DNA of 64,000 bases from Massospora cicadina (Eukaryota > Entomophthoromycota > Entomophthoromycetes > Entomophthorales > Entomophthoraceae), in assembly GCA_022478985.1 (NCBI GenBank), contig JAKSZP010005647.1, positions 23,225 to 87,224 of the forward strand, written 5' to 3'. The number at the start of each line of letters is the position of its first letter. Positions within the stretch are counted from its first letter, which is position 1. The position numbers were made by a program, and so were the translations under genes. Positions 44,560-55,904 of the stretch are shown here, in pieces. Below the pieces are notes generated by a model. It searched no databases. It was not told the origin of the DNA and was given only the letters and a program-made list of their open reading frames with translations.

Positions 44560-47500
44560 AAGAAATCTGGCAGGAAAAGCCAAATGCGTGGCTTTATAGC
44601 ACTCGTGGATTAAGCATGAGAATTTTGAGATTTGTCAGAGCTAATCAGAAATAACTCAAATGATCTTCAACGCCAAAATTTCGTGATGGGGGTGTTTGCT
44701 GTCCAAACTCTTGGCAATGAGAGCTGAGTGTATTACCCATACACAATAATGGTAGATGAAGGCTAATAATTAGACCAGGGCTGTTCTCAGGGTTTATGCA
44801 AAAGAGGTTTTGTGATGGATGCATTTTCATTGGCAATTAGTCTCCTGATAGGATGTATCTCATAATTGGCCAGTATTTTTTAAACATAGCGCATTTTTAA
44901 TATCAGTGGGAAATATCTGCTTTCATTTTGCTGCATACTGGTCACTCCTTGTGTGGGTAGTCCAGTCTGCTATGCTTACCAGATTTAATCGCTTGGTTCA
45001 AGATCCTCCAGGTGACCAACCATTGCTTTGCCATTACTAGTCAGGAGTTGAGGCCTGAAATAAGCTCCTTTGTTTGGCAGTTGGTGTTGTGACCTTTGGC
45101 TGACCAGTTGTTCAGAAATTGTGGTCAAGTGGGTGAATTGCATCCAGGTTTTGGGAGTGAATCCCCATGCTCAATTAGGGTCAATATGTAGTAAATTTTG
45201 ATTGTCTTGATGGCATATTCATGAGTGGTTCAAATGCGCTCCTCCCAATTTATTGTGTAAATCATTGCAGAATTATGGGCCTTGAAATCCCTGTGGATTT
45301 GGTTGGCATCCTGATCTGACTGTTTGAATGACCATCTGCCCAGGTGCACTGCCTGATTGCACAGTCACCAGTAGTATATGGTGCCTTTTTGGGAAGGCAT
45401 TTGCAGATGGTTTGCCATCCATTTGTGCAAGAATTGTGAAGAAACTAGCTCCTGAAGGCCCTGAACTCTATCCTAGTTCACATTCCAAGCTAGGGTTGGG
45501 CAGAGCATGTGCAACTGTGTTAGTCTAAGGAACAACTTCACTCAGATCTGCCAAGCATGGGATTCAAAATCCAGAAGGCCCATGCCTCCTTCGTTCTTCA
45601 GTTTGGACAGGGTCTCTAGGGCTATTAGTGCCACTTTTTCCTTGAACCATAAGAAATTGCGGAGCATTGTCCTGATCTTTTTCTCTAGGTTCAGGCTCAT
45701 TGGCAGCACGTGGGTGACAATCACAGCTTGGAGAAGATGAATATGTTGACGGCCAACACTTTCTCCTCAAGGCAAAGTCTTGCATTTTTCCAGCATTCAA
45801 TTTAGATCAACAGACAAGATAGCACCTCTTGCTCAGTTTCCAGTACCACTATTCCTTTGTTGTTAAAGAGTATTTTGAGGTATCATATCATCTGAGAGTT
45901 CATGATTGGCGTTGTGTTGGTTGGAAGGCTGAAATTTGGGACGCCAATCCTCATTACTGAGGTTTTTGCCAAGTTGATCTTTGCATTCAACGTTAACTGG
46001 TATGAGTTTAGTAGCTCTTTGGCGCCCTGAAGGTCAGTTAGCAAACTAGACCTACTACTGTGTCATTAGCAAAGATTAGCATTTTCAGCGGCATTTGGTT
46101 AGGGTGGACTAAGCCCTTGCGTTTTGTGTCTAACGCCGCCAATAAAACGTTAGCTGCAAAAATTAACCAAAATTGGTGACATAGGATCACATTGTTGAAG
46201 ATCCTGCCCAACCAGAATACTGCTGGTTATGCTGTCAGCGATGATTACTTTGGTGACCAGGCCCAAGTACAGAATTTTTATTTACTATCTAAAAGATTTG
46301 AGGATACCAACCGCCTTTAGCGCTGCATGTAGGAAGGACCATGCTACTCAATCGTAGGTCTCCATGTTGAGGAACATGAGATAGCTGTCTGAATTTGCAC
46401 CAAATCTTATAATAAATTGAGTTAGGTCCTTTGAATTCACTTAAGGTGTGGACAGTCTTAGATTTTGCACTGAAATCCATTATATAAATAATTTAGGACT
46501 TAACCTTTATTAGAGGTTAAGAGGTCAAAATAAATTCCCTAATGTTGAAACTTAACCAGTTGGCAATGGTTCAGAGGTTCCCACAGGCTGAATATAATAG
46601 TTGTTGGATTTTTCACTGAAATCCAGTTGTAGATATGCTAATTGAACTTCAAAGAGTAGATAATACTGCAAGGAAAGTTACTTTATTTGGTATATAAACT
46701 ATTACTATTTATAGTACTAGGGAAGCAACTAGATCAAGTCTAATTAAAATCAAGGGTAATTAATTAAAGATAGGATAGATCAGGATAGGTGAATGCTTGG
46801 CATCATTTGCTGACAGTGTGTGTCCTATAAATACTTATCAAATACAAGGGGCGTGAGACCATCCTCAATGAAAGTTGCTGATGTCAAAATAATTAATTGA
46901 TATTAGAGTCAATCCACAATATTTCAGATTGGGCCTAACCCAAGTTAATAAGGAGCCAAATCTGGCATCCACCCGTAGGCAGGTCACAACCCCTAGTTGG
47001 GGCTTCCCCAATAAAGAGAGAATCCCAACAATAGCACTGCTTGGTTATCCACATGTACTGGAGCACGTTTTGATTGCACCTATGCTGTCCCAGATGCTTC
47101 ATCCCTTAATGAATCTATTTTGGGCCTTATGCAGTGTACACGGTGATGTTGCCATTAGCCAATTTGATAGGATGCGTGTGAGCAGCTTATAAACAGTGTT
47201 GGATAGAGAAATCAGAAGCCAGGTTCAGAGTTGGTGTTGGAGTCCTTTTTTACAAAAGTACAATTTGGATCTCTTGGCCTCCTAGAATTATTGCCCATTT
47301 TGCAAGCAGTGGTTAAAGAGGGATTTAAGCTCTGGTGCAATGCGTTCATGGAATGTGGTGTAAACTTCTGTGCAAATGTTGTCAGGGCCAAGTGCCTTCA
47401 TCTTCAGCAATTCCTTTAGTGCTCACTTGACTTCATCAAATGAATTGTCAGCGGACAAGTTAGTGACATCTTCTGGCATGCAGGCCCTGAGTGCCACCTT

Positions 47501-49000
47501 GACCAGGTCAATTAGGTCATCTGTCACCAATTTTCTCATCTCTTGTTGGAAAATATATTGCTGTAGAAATGTTTAATTTTGTCCTTATTGTTTCCAAGTC
47601 CTTTTTTACTTCCTCTGTCGCCATCTCTACCTCATGTATCTTATCCTTAGTTCAGATTTCCTTGAGGTGCACCAGGCCCACTTTGGTCATTGTCCCCACT
47701 GAGCTCTATTAATTTTAGGTAGCATTGATCTGTTGCTCAGAATCCTGTTTCGCCATTAAGGCCTGAAACCATTTGTGCGTTTTTTGATACTCACTCCACC
47801 ATTCTTTGCTGTCCCGCTGGGTGAGTTTTAACCTCTCTAGTTAAGCTTTCAGCTGCTTTGCAGCAGCAGTTTGCTTGTAGATAGTCGATTTTTGAACTTC
47901 ATGCTATTATGCCTAATCTTCTCTTTGATCTGGACCAATCTTTCCAGAGGATCTATATCCAGGTGACAATCCAGGTATGCGACTAGCCAATCCAGTCCAG
48001 CTTCTATTGTTAAGCGCCATTCCCCATCCCTCAGCGTAGCTGGTGCAACTGCCATTCTCAGTTACTTGGGTGTTCATCCAGATCAATATCCATGTGGACA
48101 ATCATGTGGTTTCTCTTGGCATTTATACTGACCTCACTGTTGGAATTCAGCGGCTTGAGATTAGATGACACCAGTATGTAATCCAATTGCAACCCAGATT
48201 GTGGGGATCCGGCGGAGTTGTATGATTATTGCGTTAGGTTAGTTGGATTTTTGTCCTCCTCATTGATCATGAGACACATCCTCAAAAAGGCTAGGTAGTC
48301 TAGAATCTCATTGGCCTTCTGGTTGGGATTTTCACTTTTTTGGGAACATATCCTGACTTGCATTTGTCCAACAGCTCAGGTCTCCTGCTATAACTGTCGT
48401 TGCTTTGGTTGGTACTTCTGATAGATAATTCCAAAAAATTCAGTTTTTGTGTTGCTTTGGTAAAGCATAGAAAGCCACCACACAAAGGATCTTGCCAGTT
48501 TCCCTTTTAATAGCTGTTGCTATAAAGATCCTTCCAGCGTGAGTTTCCTCCATAGTAACCAGATCTATTTTCTTATTCAGTGCGACAATCACCACATGAT
48601 CCATCCAGAGGGCTTGACAGCCTATTTGGCAGGACCACAAGTGGTTCTTTGTATTATTGTTTTAGCTCAGCACCATCTCCTTTTGTTTTCTGATTGTGTT
48701 TATAATATTAAAACTATCTCTGTAATTTTTGTTTTAAAGTGATGTATTTTCCGCCTTCTTGTTTGCATGCTCACCATCCCCAAGCATTTGTAGTTGCAAT
48801 CTTCATTTCTGACTGCCTGACCCATGGGTATAAGGTTTAGTGTTATTTTCTGGGTGTGTGCATGGAATCACAGACGGAAGTTTGCTTACTGGTGGATGGT
48901 GTCACCGAGGGTGAGGGGGTATTGGTCAGCTTTTGGGGTCTGTTGGTCAGAACTGGGATAATATTACTAGACATTTTGTGCATTAGAATTTCAGTCGCCA
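44560..49000 (-). pseudogene. ORF2 of the LINE: APE endonuclease and reverse transcriptase
   Basis: Endonuclease: ETHAGRIFIATAIKRETG (about 48500-48560), VIAGDLSCWTNASQD (about 48350-48400) and LDYILVSSNLKPL (about 48170-48210). The final catalytic SDH is replaced by RNH (NHMIVHMDID). RT: a D.VAWSFLHAALKAVG block (about 46310-46390), GQDLQQCDPMSPILVNF (about 46170-46230), then FANDTVVGL (about 46055-46080) where FADD is expected. C-terminal: LPMSLNLEKKIRTMLRNFLW and EGGMGLLDF (45542-45724), the usual LINE sequence after RT. Clearly a LINE, clearly dead. Confidence 0.8.
46602..46918 (+). repeat. Solo LTR, copia type
   Basis: 317 bp from TGTTGGATTTTTCAC to GTCAATCCACA. The ends form the TGTTGGATT/AATCCA(A)CA inverted repeat typical of Ty1/copia LTRs. 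Flanking pentamers ATAGT (46597-46601) and ATATT (46919-46923) differ at one base. The LINE reading continues on both sides. Strand not determinable. Confidence 0.6.
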
Positions 49001-49299
49001 TCCCCATCTCCTTATCAAATGATAATGGGGACAGTTTATTACAGCTCTGAAGCACCTTGTTCCCTACTGGCAGTGTGGTGGATTTCCCCTCATCAAAAAA
49101 TTGGTTTCCCACCCTGTCACTAGATCTTTGTGGAACTGGACTTTTTTGTTGTGTTTCAATTAGCTGATTTTGCCAATTTCGTCAATTTGGTTGTTTGTTT
49201 AGTAATTTCCTTGGGTTTGTTAGCCAACAATTTCTGATTTGACTTAATGTTTATTTTTTGACTTATTGAGCTTTGATTTTGATGTATTGGCATCTTTCA

Positions 49300-50450
49300 C
49301 TGACCTTCCCTTCTTGGGGGAATTTTTTCAGATTTGCCTTCTGCCATTGTTCTTCTTTGAAGATCGTCCATTCCACCTGGGATAGGCATGGCGTGATTGG
49401 ATTGGGACATGTTACTTCATCCATTTTGTAGGTTTCAGTATTTGTGTTAATATGGGCTTGTCATCCACTTCAGGCCACTTGGCCGCTTCTTGCTCCCACA
49501 CTTCCCTATGGGTGAGGTCCAACTCCTGTTGTTAGCGCTTCATCTGAAAACTCCATCAGGTTATGCGGAATTTATTCTTTGGCCTTTGGTTGAAGAAAGG
49601 TTTTGGTCCAGACTTTTGTGACCCCACCAATGGGGTCATATTTGTACTCGTGAGGGGGTTTCCTTCTTTGATGGTGGCATTGGGCCATTGTGTGACCAGT
49701 CTGGTAGCAGAACCAGCACACTTGTTTTGCATCCTCTTACTGGATGTATATATCTCTACTCAGGCTGAACAGGCGGATAAATCAAAGTAAGGTGATATTA
49801 TTTGGCTTCATCTATGGTACTGGTTTTTAAAGCGCTTCAACAGTTTGAGGGTAAATGCACTTTGTGATATAATTGCTGCCAGCTTGCCAAAATTCTTGTA
49901 TCTCTCCATAACATGATAGTCTAGTCCAAATCACTTTGTGCACCCATTCCCTCTCTCAATCAGTCAGAAAATTTTGGAATGTCACCCATTTTGCAGTTTG
50001 GCTAGCATACCTAATCAGTTCTGTTCATAAATAAACTCCCTTATACTTTATGCCAATCTCTAGGAGTTTTTTCTTTAATTCGCCTGGGATCACAATATCA
50101 GTATAGCCCCATTTGGGTACCCAGTGTTGGTCAAAGCCCCCCTGAAAGCACCTCATCGCGTTTTTGGTAAATTGACATCATTAAATTGGACCACTCCTCC
50201 TCCTCCACTAGCTGAAGGTGAATATGGGTTTCATCCTTCATATACAATTTTGGCACCTGGCGGTCTGTGAAGCTTCCTCTGATCAGTTGTCAAATATATT
50301 TATATGGCTTCCCGCCCATTTCATGTATTATTGTTGGTATGGGCTGCCACTGCACTATATAACTTGGATCTCAGGCTAGGCTTGGGTAACTTGAGGGGGG
50401 GTTTTCCCCTTCATTATCCAGCTTACTGATTCATCAAGGCTAAATCCCCA
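49300..50450 (-). pseudogene. ORF1 of the LINE, with zinc knuckle
   Basis: Frames on the minus strand read RGSFTDRQVPKLYMKDETH and LVEEEEWSNLMMSIYQKRD, then GYTDIVIPGELKKKLLEIG. A perfect CCHC knuckle CWFCYQTGHTMAQC follows (CX2CX4HX4C, 49677-49718). The tail is rich in Lys, Gln and Pro. Such ORF1 proteins bind the element RNA. It is not clearly alignable by eye with the RRM-like proteins at 1-1123 and 32676-34440, so it belongs to another LINE family. Confidence 0.68.
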
Positions 50451-50900
50451 ATTGAGGAACGCCTCAATCTGTCATATGCTGTTTTCTTGGAGATTAATGC
50501 TCCTAGCCAATTGTGCGCCAATCTCAAGATTTTTCCACTTGAGGGCATCCATCAGCAAAATACCAGTTGGTACCATTGGAGAGCAGATTCCAGCCCGCAT
50601 GTTGGGTGCAGGTATCTCTGGAGGGCCTCCAGCGTAATTGAACTACACTGGCACCAGTCCCTTACCATAATGCTGTTCAAACCGCCATTCATGAATATCC
50701 ATGCCATGGCAGTTAGAACTCCCACTTCGCATCATTGGAAGGCTTTGGATGAGGAAAATCCTTTGGGGCGTATGGGGCAGTTAATGATGGTTCTGGGAAG
50801 GATTGCTTTCAGTCTCAGATGGTTTTAATTTGGATTACTGCTTTGAGCCATTCTTGGCCCAGATCTGGGGTTGTAACCCCTTTCATTGCTGTTGACACCT

Positions 50901-52078
50901 GTGGTGAAATCTCATGTTCCATCAACGGTTGATCCAACATGGGGTGAACCCCACGGCATCTCAGTATGAAGATTTGGCTAGTGTGATGACGTCATGTCAG
51001 GGTTTATATCTCAATTGGGAAAGGCTGGCCCCAGAGGGTTTTGTAGATCAGTTTTGTAATATCCAGATTTGCCCACTCTCAAACTTTATCAATACTAGCC
51101 CCCACGTGGAACCAGTATATTATTTCCAATGGGGTAATCCAATGACGGACCAGTTGATGGCCTCTTCTGGCAACCAATCCTGGAAGGGCCCCACTCCACC
51201 GCCTTCTACTTTGTCTAGCTTGCCTTCATAAGGTCAAATGCGGTGGCCAGAGGGATATGGGTGTATGACCAGTGTAAGGCCTTGGTGGCCTTAAAACTGA
51301 CCGCAATCCATGGCAGTGCCTCCTCTGGGGATAATGTGGTGTTGTACCATTACAGTGCAGTGTCAACTAGAATAGTATGTTGAGCACATTAAAAGGTGGT
51401 CAAAACATTCAGGAACCGTTTCTTGTAATCAGATAATTCTGTCAGGGTAAGATCCAAGCTCCCAACGGCCTGAAGAAATTTTGCTGGTATGCCAGCCTTA
51501 TTGTACTCCATTGCATTTAGAAGGTCAATTCTGGCCGCCATCCAAGCCTTCACATCCACCAGCTTCAAGTCTTCTTGAACAGCTGCTTTGATTACTATAT
51601 GCTTAAGGGGGAGTTTCGTCCATTCAAGGGCGTCTTCAGTTTGGATCTGCAATGAATTGAAGAACACTGCAATGTCAAGTGATAAATGGAGTTTGAGCCA
51701 GCATTTGGTGGCCCCAGCAGAAAACTTATGATCCCACCAGATGGCCATGATGATGGGCATAATGTTCTTTAAGACCCACTTCATCACTGTTGAATAAGGG
51801 AACTGAAGGGTCTCCCATTGCTTGATTTCATGAAAGGCACGCTGTGGTGTGCTAACATGTCCTTTTTGGATGAGATTGTACTTTACCAAAACTTAGTCAC
51901 TGACTTGACCACAGTTGGGGTTTGGCCTCTTCCAGATGTACTTTTAATTTTCAGATGGATTTTTGTGGGTGTTTGATACTTTGGCTTTGGTTTCTGATAC
52001 TCCTCCATCCCCATTGGGGATGATCCACAATAGTTCGCTCTGGTTTGCTGCTTGATTTTGGGCTGATATTGCCCCTTC
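50901..52078. other. Unassigned stretch with one long minus-strand frame
   Basis: Between the LINE and the family-G LTR. A minus-strand open frame of 166 codons (51389-51889) is described separately. Plus-strand frames at 50487-50828 and 50914-51231 show no motif. Confidence 0.4.
51389..51889 (-). CDS. Unidentified protein, possibly retroelement gag
   Basis: 166 codons without a stop. Helical, with WWDHKFSAGATKCWLKL and a Leu-rich second half (LPLKHIVIKAAVQEDLKL, AVGSLDLTLTELSDYKKRF). A second minus-strand frame (51883-52230), rich in Gln and Lys, lies just upstream and could belong to it. I do not recognise the family. Its place beside repeats and its helical composition would fit a gag or ORF1 protein. 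An open frame of this length could also be chance. Confidence 0.3.
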   Translation of the reverse strand: MVKYNLIQKGHVSTPQRAFHEIKQWETLQFPYSTVMKWVLKNIMPIIMAIWWDHKFSAGATKCWLKLHLSLDIAVFFNSLQIQTEDALEWTKLPLKHIVIKAAVQEDLKLVDVKAWMAARIDLLNAMEYNKAGIPAKFLQAVGSLDLTLTELSDYKKRFLNVLTTF

Positions 52079-53548
52079 TGTAAGTCCTGTAGACCAGCAC
52101 CTGCAACTGTATAGAAAGCAACACCCCTTCCGGACAAAAAGAGGGCCAAAGGCCTAGTGGACCCCTTGTTGCAGTTGAGCGACTTGGCACATGTGGTAGA
52201 TGAGCGTTGGGTGACCGCTCTTCCCCCCAAGGATAACCCATTCCCACCCCTTCCCCCTCCTCAACCCTGGTAAGTTTAATAGAGGGTTCTGCAGAGAGAT
52301 TGCGCACACCAGAGGCCATAAGCAGGACCCTGGGACCACCCACTCACCAGAGAAACTATGTCAAAATTTTGAGAAAATAGCCTCCTCCAACATCAGAGTC
52401 CAGTCTGCAAATTTTGGTCTGGGGGAGCCAGTCTGGACTGTCTGGCACCGGAAATTAGGTTGGGGCACAACTCAGATCTTGAACTAGGCACCAAATGACT
52501 CAGACCAGTTGCTTCAACTCTCTGGGATGGATCTGGGAAGTTCAGATCGTGAAAATAGCCCAATTGTGAGTTTGGACCTGGTCTTAAACAACTCAGCCCA
52601 GCAGCCCCTGCCTCCTGGGACAAATCCGGAAAATTGAACCATTCAAACAGGCCAATTCAGATAACCAGGGCCCATATTGGCACCATTGACTTGGTTTGGT
52701 CCCAAAAAATGCAGAGAAATTTGCAAAGTTTTTTTTTTTTATTTTTGCAAGAATTTTGAACATCCTCCACCCCCTCCCCACCGGCCAAACAAATTCGATT
52801 GCTGAACCCCAAATGACCAATCTCAAAATACACCCCTATGCAATTTACCAAGTACTTAAGGCAACTGCCCTTCCCAGGGGCAGTTTTCAGTCCATTCCTT
52901 ATCTTCTCACGCTTTTCATTCAATAAAACAAAAAAATCCTGTACAGCTTGCCTCAGCCTCCAACCACTTTACTTTTAATTAAAATTTCCACCAATCGATC
53001 TGGCAAAGCATGCTGTCACCCAAGCCCTTATCCTGATGTCCGCCAACTGGATCATCCAGTTGCACAACCCTGCCATGTGGCAGCAGATTGTAAATGAAAT
53101 AAACCAGCTCTACCTCAATGATGAACCTGCTGTATCATTTTTTATTGCGTGAGTTTAATGTAAACCCTTACATCTGTTCTACTGCTGAGTTTTCCAAAAC
53201 CGCTCCCCTGTTGGAGCAGCACCAAACCAGCTCTACCCCATTGCTCGTGGACTTGGGGTCCATACCTGGCCTGCCCACTGATGACACAACCCACCTGTGG
53301 GGCCTGGAACACCCCGTTCAGGGGAAGCTCAGCCCCAAAGCCCTTTGTGGGTCACATCCCCCTTTGATCTCAGCTTGATCGCGCAGTGACCCTTGTGTTG
53401 CCCTTCACTGGTGTGCAAGCTCACTTGTTCAAATCTGAAAGCCAGCAACTGTGAACCCTGGAGGAGTCATCATAATCCCTGCCTTTCCCACCCTTGAGGG
53501 TTGCCCCCACAAGACTCATGGTTTCCCCCATTGCAACCATCAGGTTTG

Positions 53549-54160
53549 TGTAAAAAAAAGTTTGCACCAATATCCCACAAGGGAATCGGGAAATAAGAGC
53601 CATATAACTGACTCAACTAGAGACCAGCCCACCAGAGCCAATCCCCGAACCCATCCACCAAGTTCCACCATTGCCACGTGCCCTCAGATCCCTGTCTTCA
53701 CGCTGTAGGAGGATACCGTGTAGCACGCCAACGCCACACCATTCCCACTATGGGAGCCCATGCCTTCAACCTGATATTTTATATCAAATAAAATATTCTT
53801 TTCAATTCCGCCAACAAATCTTTATTTGATTTTAGGATTTATTGTAGAAGACTCAACTGGCTATTAAAGCCAGCCTATCCTCAAATATATAGTGCATTTG
53901 CAAATATAAAATAGGCTTTCCACTATGCCAAGCTCTCCTGAACTGTCCCACACATCTTGGGCAAAGATTCCATTCCCCATGGAATCATCATCTGAAACAC
54001 TTGTAAGTCTGACATCATATTGACTCAGATGAAATTCAGCTTTGGTCTGTCAAATTTCCCTCACTCAGATTCCTTCTCATTCAGGTTTCTTCTTATATTT
54101 GTATCTAGTACTAACTGATCCATAGCAATGTACAGATCAGGTACCACCTGATCTGTTACA
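53549..54160 (-). repeat. 3' LTR of element D
   Basis: 612 bp. On the minus strand it starts TGTAACAGATCAGGTGG and ends CTTTTTTTTACA. Paired with 55096-55706. Confidence 0.9.
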
Positions 54161-54170
54161 TCACCCCTCT

Positions 54171-55078
54171 GTGAAGATCAGAATCGCTGGGCCATCCCTG
54201 GGCACTGTGCGCTGACTTCTCCTGTTTGACATGTCGTCTCCTCCTTCAGATCACCTTTCCACTTCACTTGCGCATGTGGCTGGCCCTTTGCCCATCTCCC
54301 AAGCTCTGGATCCGGTGCTCTGCACTGATCCACCTGTCACTCCCAGTGGGCCCTTGCCTGTTCCAAACAGCCCCATAAGTTCTCCTTGGTATCCATCTGG
54401 GCACATGCCATCCCATCCAGCCCACGGTACACTCCATCCATGGCTCCTCTGGACGCTCTTCGTGGATCCACCTGTTGCTTCTGGTGGGCCACCATCCACT
54501 CCAAATTTCCCTGTAGCTCTCTCTCAGTATCTACCAGGGCACATGACATCTCGTCTGCCTCCTGGCACACTCAGTCCATGGTCCTTCTGGACGCTCCTCG
54601 TGGATCTGCCTGTTGCTCTTGCTGGGCCACCACCCACTTCGCACTTCCCCATAGATTTTTCTCTATATCCGCCATGGCTAACGCCATTCTGTACGTCCCC
54701 CATACAACACATCCACAGCTCCTTCAGACACCTTTTGGGTATCAGCTTGCTGCTCCTGATGGGCCACTGCCCGCGCCATACTCCCCTGTTGATTCTCCTC
54801 AAGATCTGCCATGGCCTGCGCCATTTCATCCACCCTTGGTACACTTCCTCCCCAGTTTCTCACGACACTTAAGCCAACCAAACCTGACACTTTGCTCGCA
54901 ATACTTCTTTTGGATTACCGTAGATCCATTCCTCTCCTTTCCAAACCTCCACCTCCTTCAACTCACAGTCAGTCCATTCCTCCCCTTCTGAAACATCCAC
55001 CTCCTTTGACTCACAACCAGACCATTTCTCCCCTTCCAGAACATCCACCTCCATCCACTCACAGCCAAACCAAGAAAC
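54171..55078 (-). pseudogene. Gag-like protein with tandem 46-residue repeats, element D
   Basis: A first open frame from ATG 54888-54890 reads MSGLVGLSVVRNW and then one repeat unit. With frame changes, four units follow at a period of about 138 bp, starting near 54812, 54671, 54533 and 54396. The unit pattern is a MADxEENxxGS-type start, a VAHQEQQAD core, then ASRxAMD. The Glu/Gln-rich units look like coiled coils. The plus-strand 213-codon frame over the same DNA (54231-54872) is the proline-rich shadow of this repeat. Function unknown; a structural role in particle assembly is a guess. Confidence 0.6.
54320..54860 (-). repeat. Tandem repeat of about 138 bp, four units
   Basis: The internal repeat of the element D gag-like region. 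Units are diverged but colinear, and each contains the equivalent of GTGGCCCACCAGGAGCA on the minus strand. Confidence 0.7.
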
Positions 55079-55095
55079 AGTTGAGTTGAGTCTAA

Positions 55096-55706
55096 TGTAA
55101 CAAACAATTTTGCACCAATATCCCACAAGGGAATCAGGAAGTAAGAGCCAAATAACTGACTCCACTAGAGACCATCCCGCCAGATCCAATCCCTGACCCA
55201 TCCGCTGAGTTCCGCCATTGCCACGTGCCCTCAGATCACTGTCCACATGCTGTAGGAGGATATTGTGTAGCACTCCAACGCCACACCATGCCCACTATGG
55301 GAGCCCATGCCTTCGATCCAATACTTTATATTAAATAAAATATTCTTTTTGATTCCGCCAACAAATCTTTATTTGATTTTAGGATCTATTGTAGAAGATT
55401 CAACTGGCTATTCAAGCCAGCCTATCCTTAGATATATAGTGCATTTGCAAATATAAAATAGGCTTTCACAATGCCAAGCTCTCTTGAACCATCCCACACA
55501 TCTCAGGCGAAGATCCCATTCCCCATGGAATCATCATCTGAAACTCTTGTAAGTCTGACATCATACAGACTTGGATGTGATTCAGCTTCAGTCCGTCAAA
55601 TTTCCCTTACCCTGATTCCTTCTCATTCAGGTTTCTTCTTATATTTGGATCTAGTACTAATTAATCCATAGAAATTTATGGATCAGGTACCACCTGATCT
55701 GTTACA
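55096..55706 (-). repeat. 5' LTR of element D
   Basis: 611 bp, ending GTTTGTTACA on the minus strand. Just inside, 55079-55095 reads TTAGACTCAACTCAACT at the primer binding position. The end of the LTR encodes VIWLLLPDSLVGYW, resembling TWILLPNSFVAHW at the end of the element A LTR. Confidence 0.9.
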
Positions 55707-55904
55707 GTTTGTCTTGGGGGCCTTTGGTACATTAATGAAATTTTAATTTCCTCAGATCCCCAATAGAGACGAAACTCCTATAAATCGCTTAAACCACAGT
55801 ATCAATGGCATTCTGGGCTCTCCCATGAGTGCTTGCTCACCCTGATTGGGAGCCTAGTCTACTTCTTTTAAGCTGAATACATGACACCTGCTGTTACTGG
55901 GATT

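Larger units (their letters stand above)
44321..50900 (-). mobile_element. LINE (non-LTR retrotransposon) with CCHC ORF1 and APE-type ORF2
   Basis: Minus-strand order: ORF1 (about 50450-49300), endonuclease (about 48700-48100), reverse transcriptase (about 47500-45540) and C-terminal region (to about 44560). T8 at 44321-44328 may be the A-tail. All frames are broken. A copia-type solo LTR (46602-46918) sits within the RT region. The 5' limit is uncertain. Confidence 0.75.
53549..55706 (-). mobile_element. Element D: small non-autonomous LTR retrotransposon
   Basis: 2158 bp with LTRs of 612 and 611 bp and only 935 bp between them. A perfect GTTTG duplication flanks it (53544-53548, 55707-55711). 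The polypurine tract AGAGGGGTGA (54161-54170, minus) gives the orientation. The interior encodes no protease, RT or integrase, only a repetitive gag-like sequence. The polypurine tract, the primer position and the LTR end resemble element A, so enzymes of an A-like element probably mobilised it. Confidence 0.9.
52079..55886 (+). repeat. Solo LTR of family G, split by element D
   Basis: Left part 52079-53548 starts TGTAAGTCCTG and encodes SDLAHVVDERWVTALP (about 52175-52220) and ANWIIQLHNPAMWQQIVNE (about 53040). The right part 55712-55886 resumes with GGCATTCTGGGCTCTCCC, as near the ends of the copies at 16762-17920 and 37094-38584, and ends ATACATGACA. Together they make 1645 bp. Flanking pentamers CCTTC (52074-52078) and CCTGC (55887-55891) match at four of five bases. 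Confidence 0.75.

Noticed and set aside
50452..51231. Plus-strand open frames of 61-113 codons
   Set aside because: No motif, no homology to other window repeats, and they lie opposite or beside the minus-strand LINE.
54100..54116. ATCTAGTACTAA in the element D LTRs (also near 55650), matching the micro-insertion 3' end
   Set aside because: No A-tail and no flanking duplication; both LTRs carry it, so it belongs to the LTR. Probably a chance 12-base match.
54231..54872. 213-codon proline-rich plus-strand open frame
   Set aside because: It is antisense to the repetitive gag-like frame of element D. The polypurine tract fixes the element on the minus strand, and the openness follows from the repeat composition.
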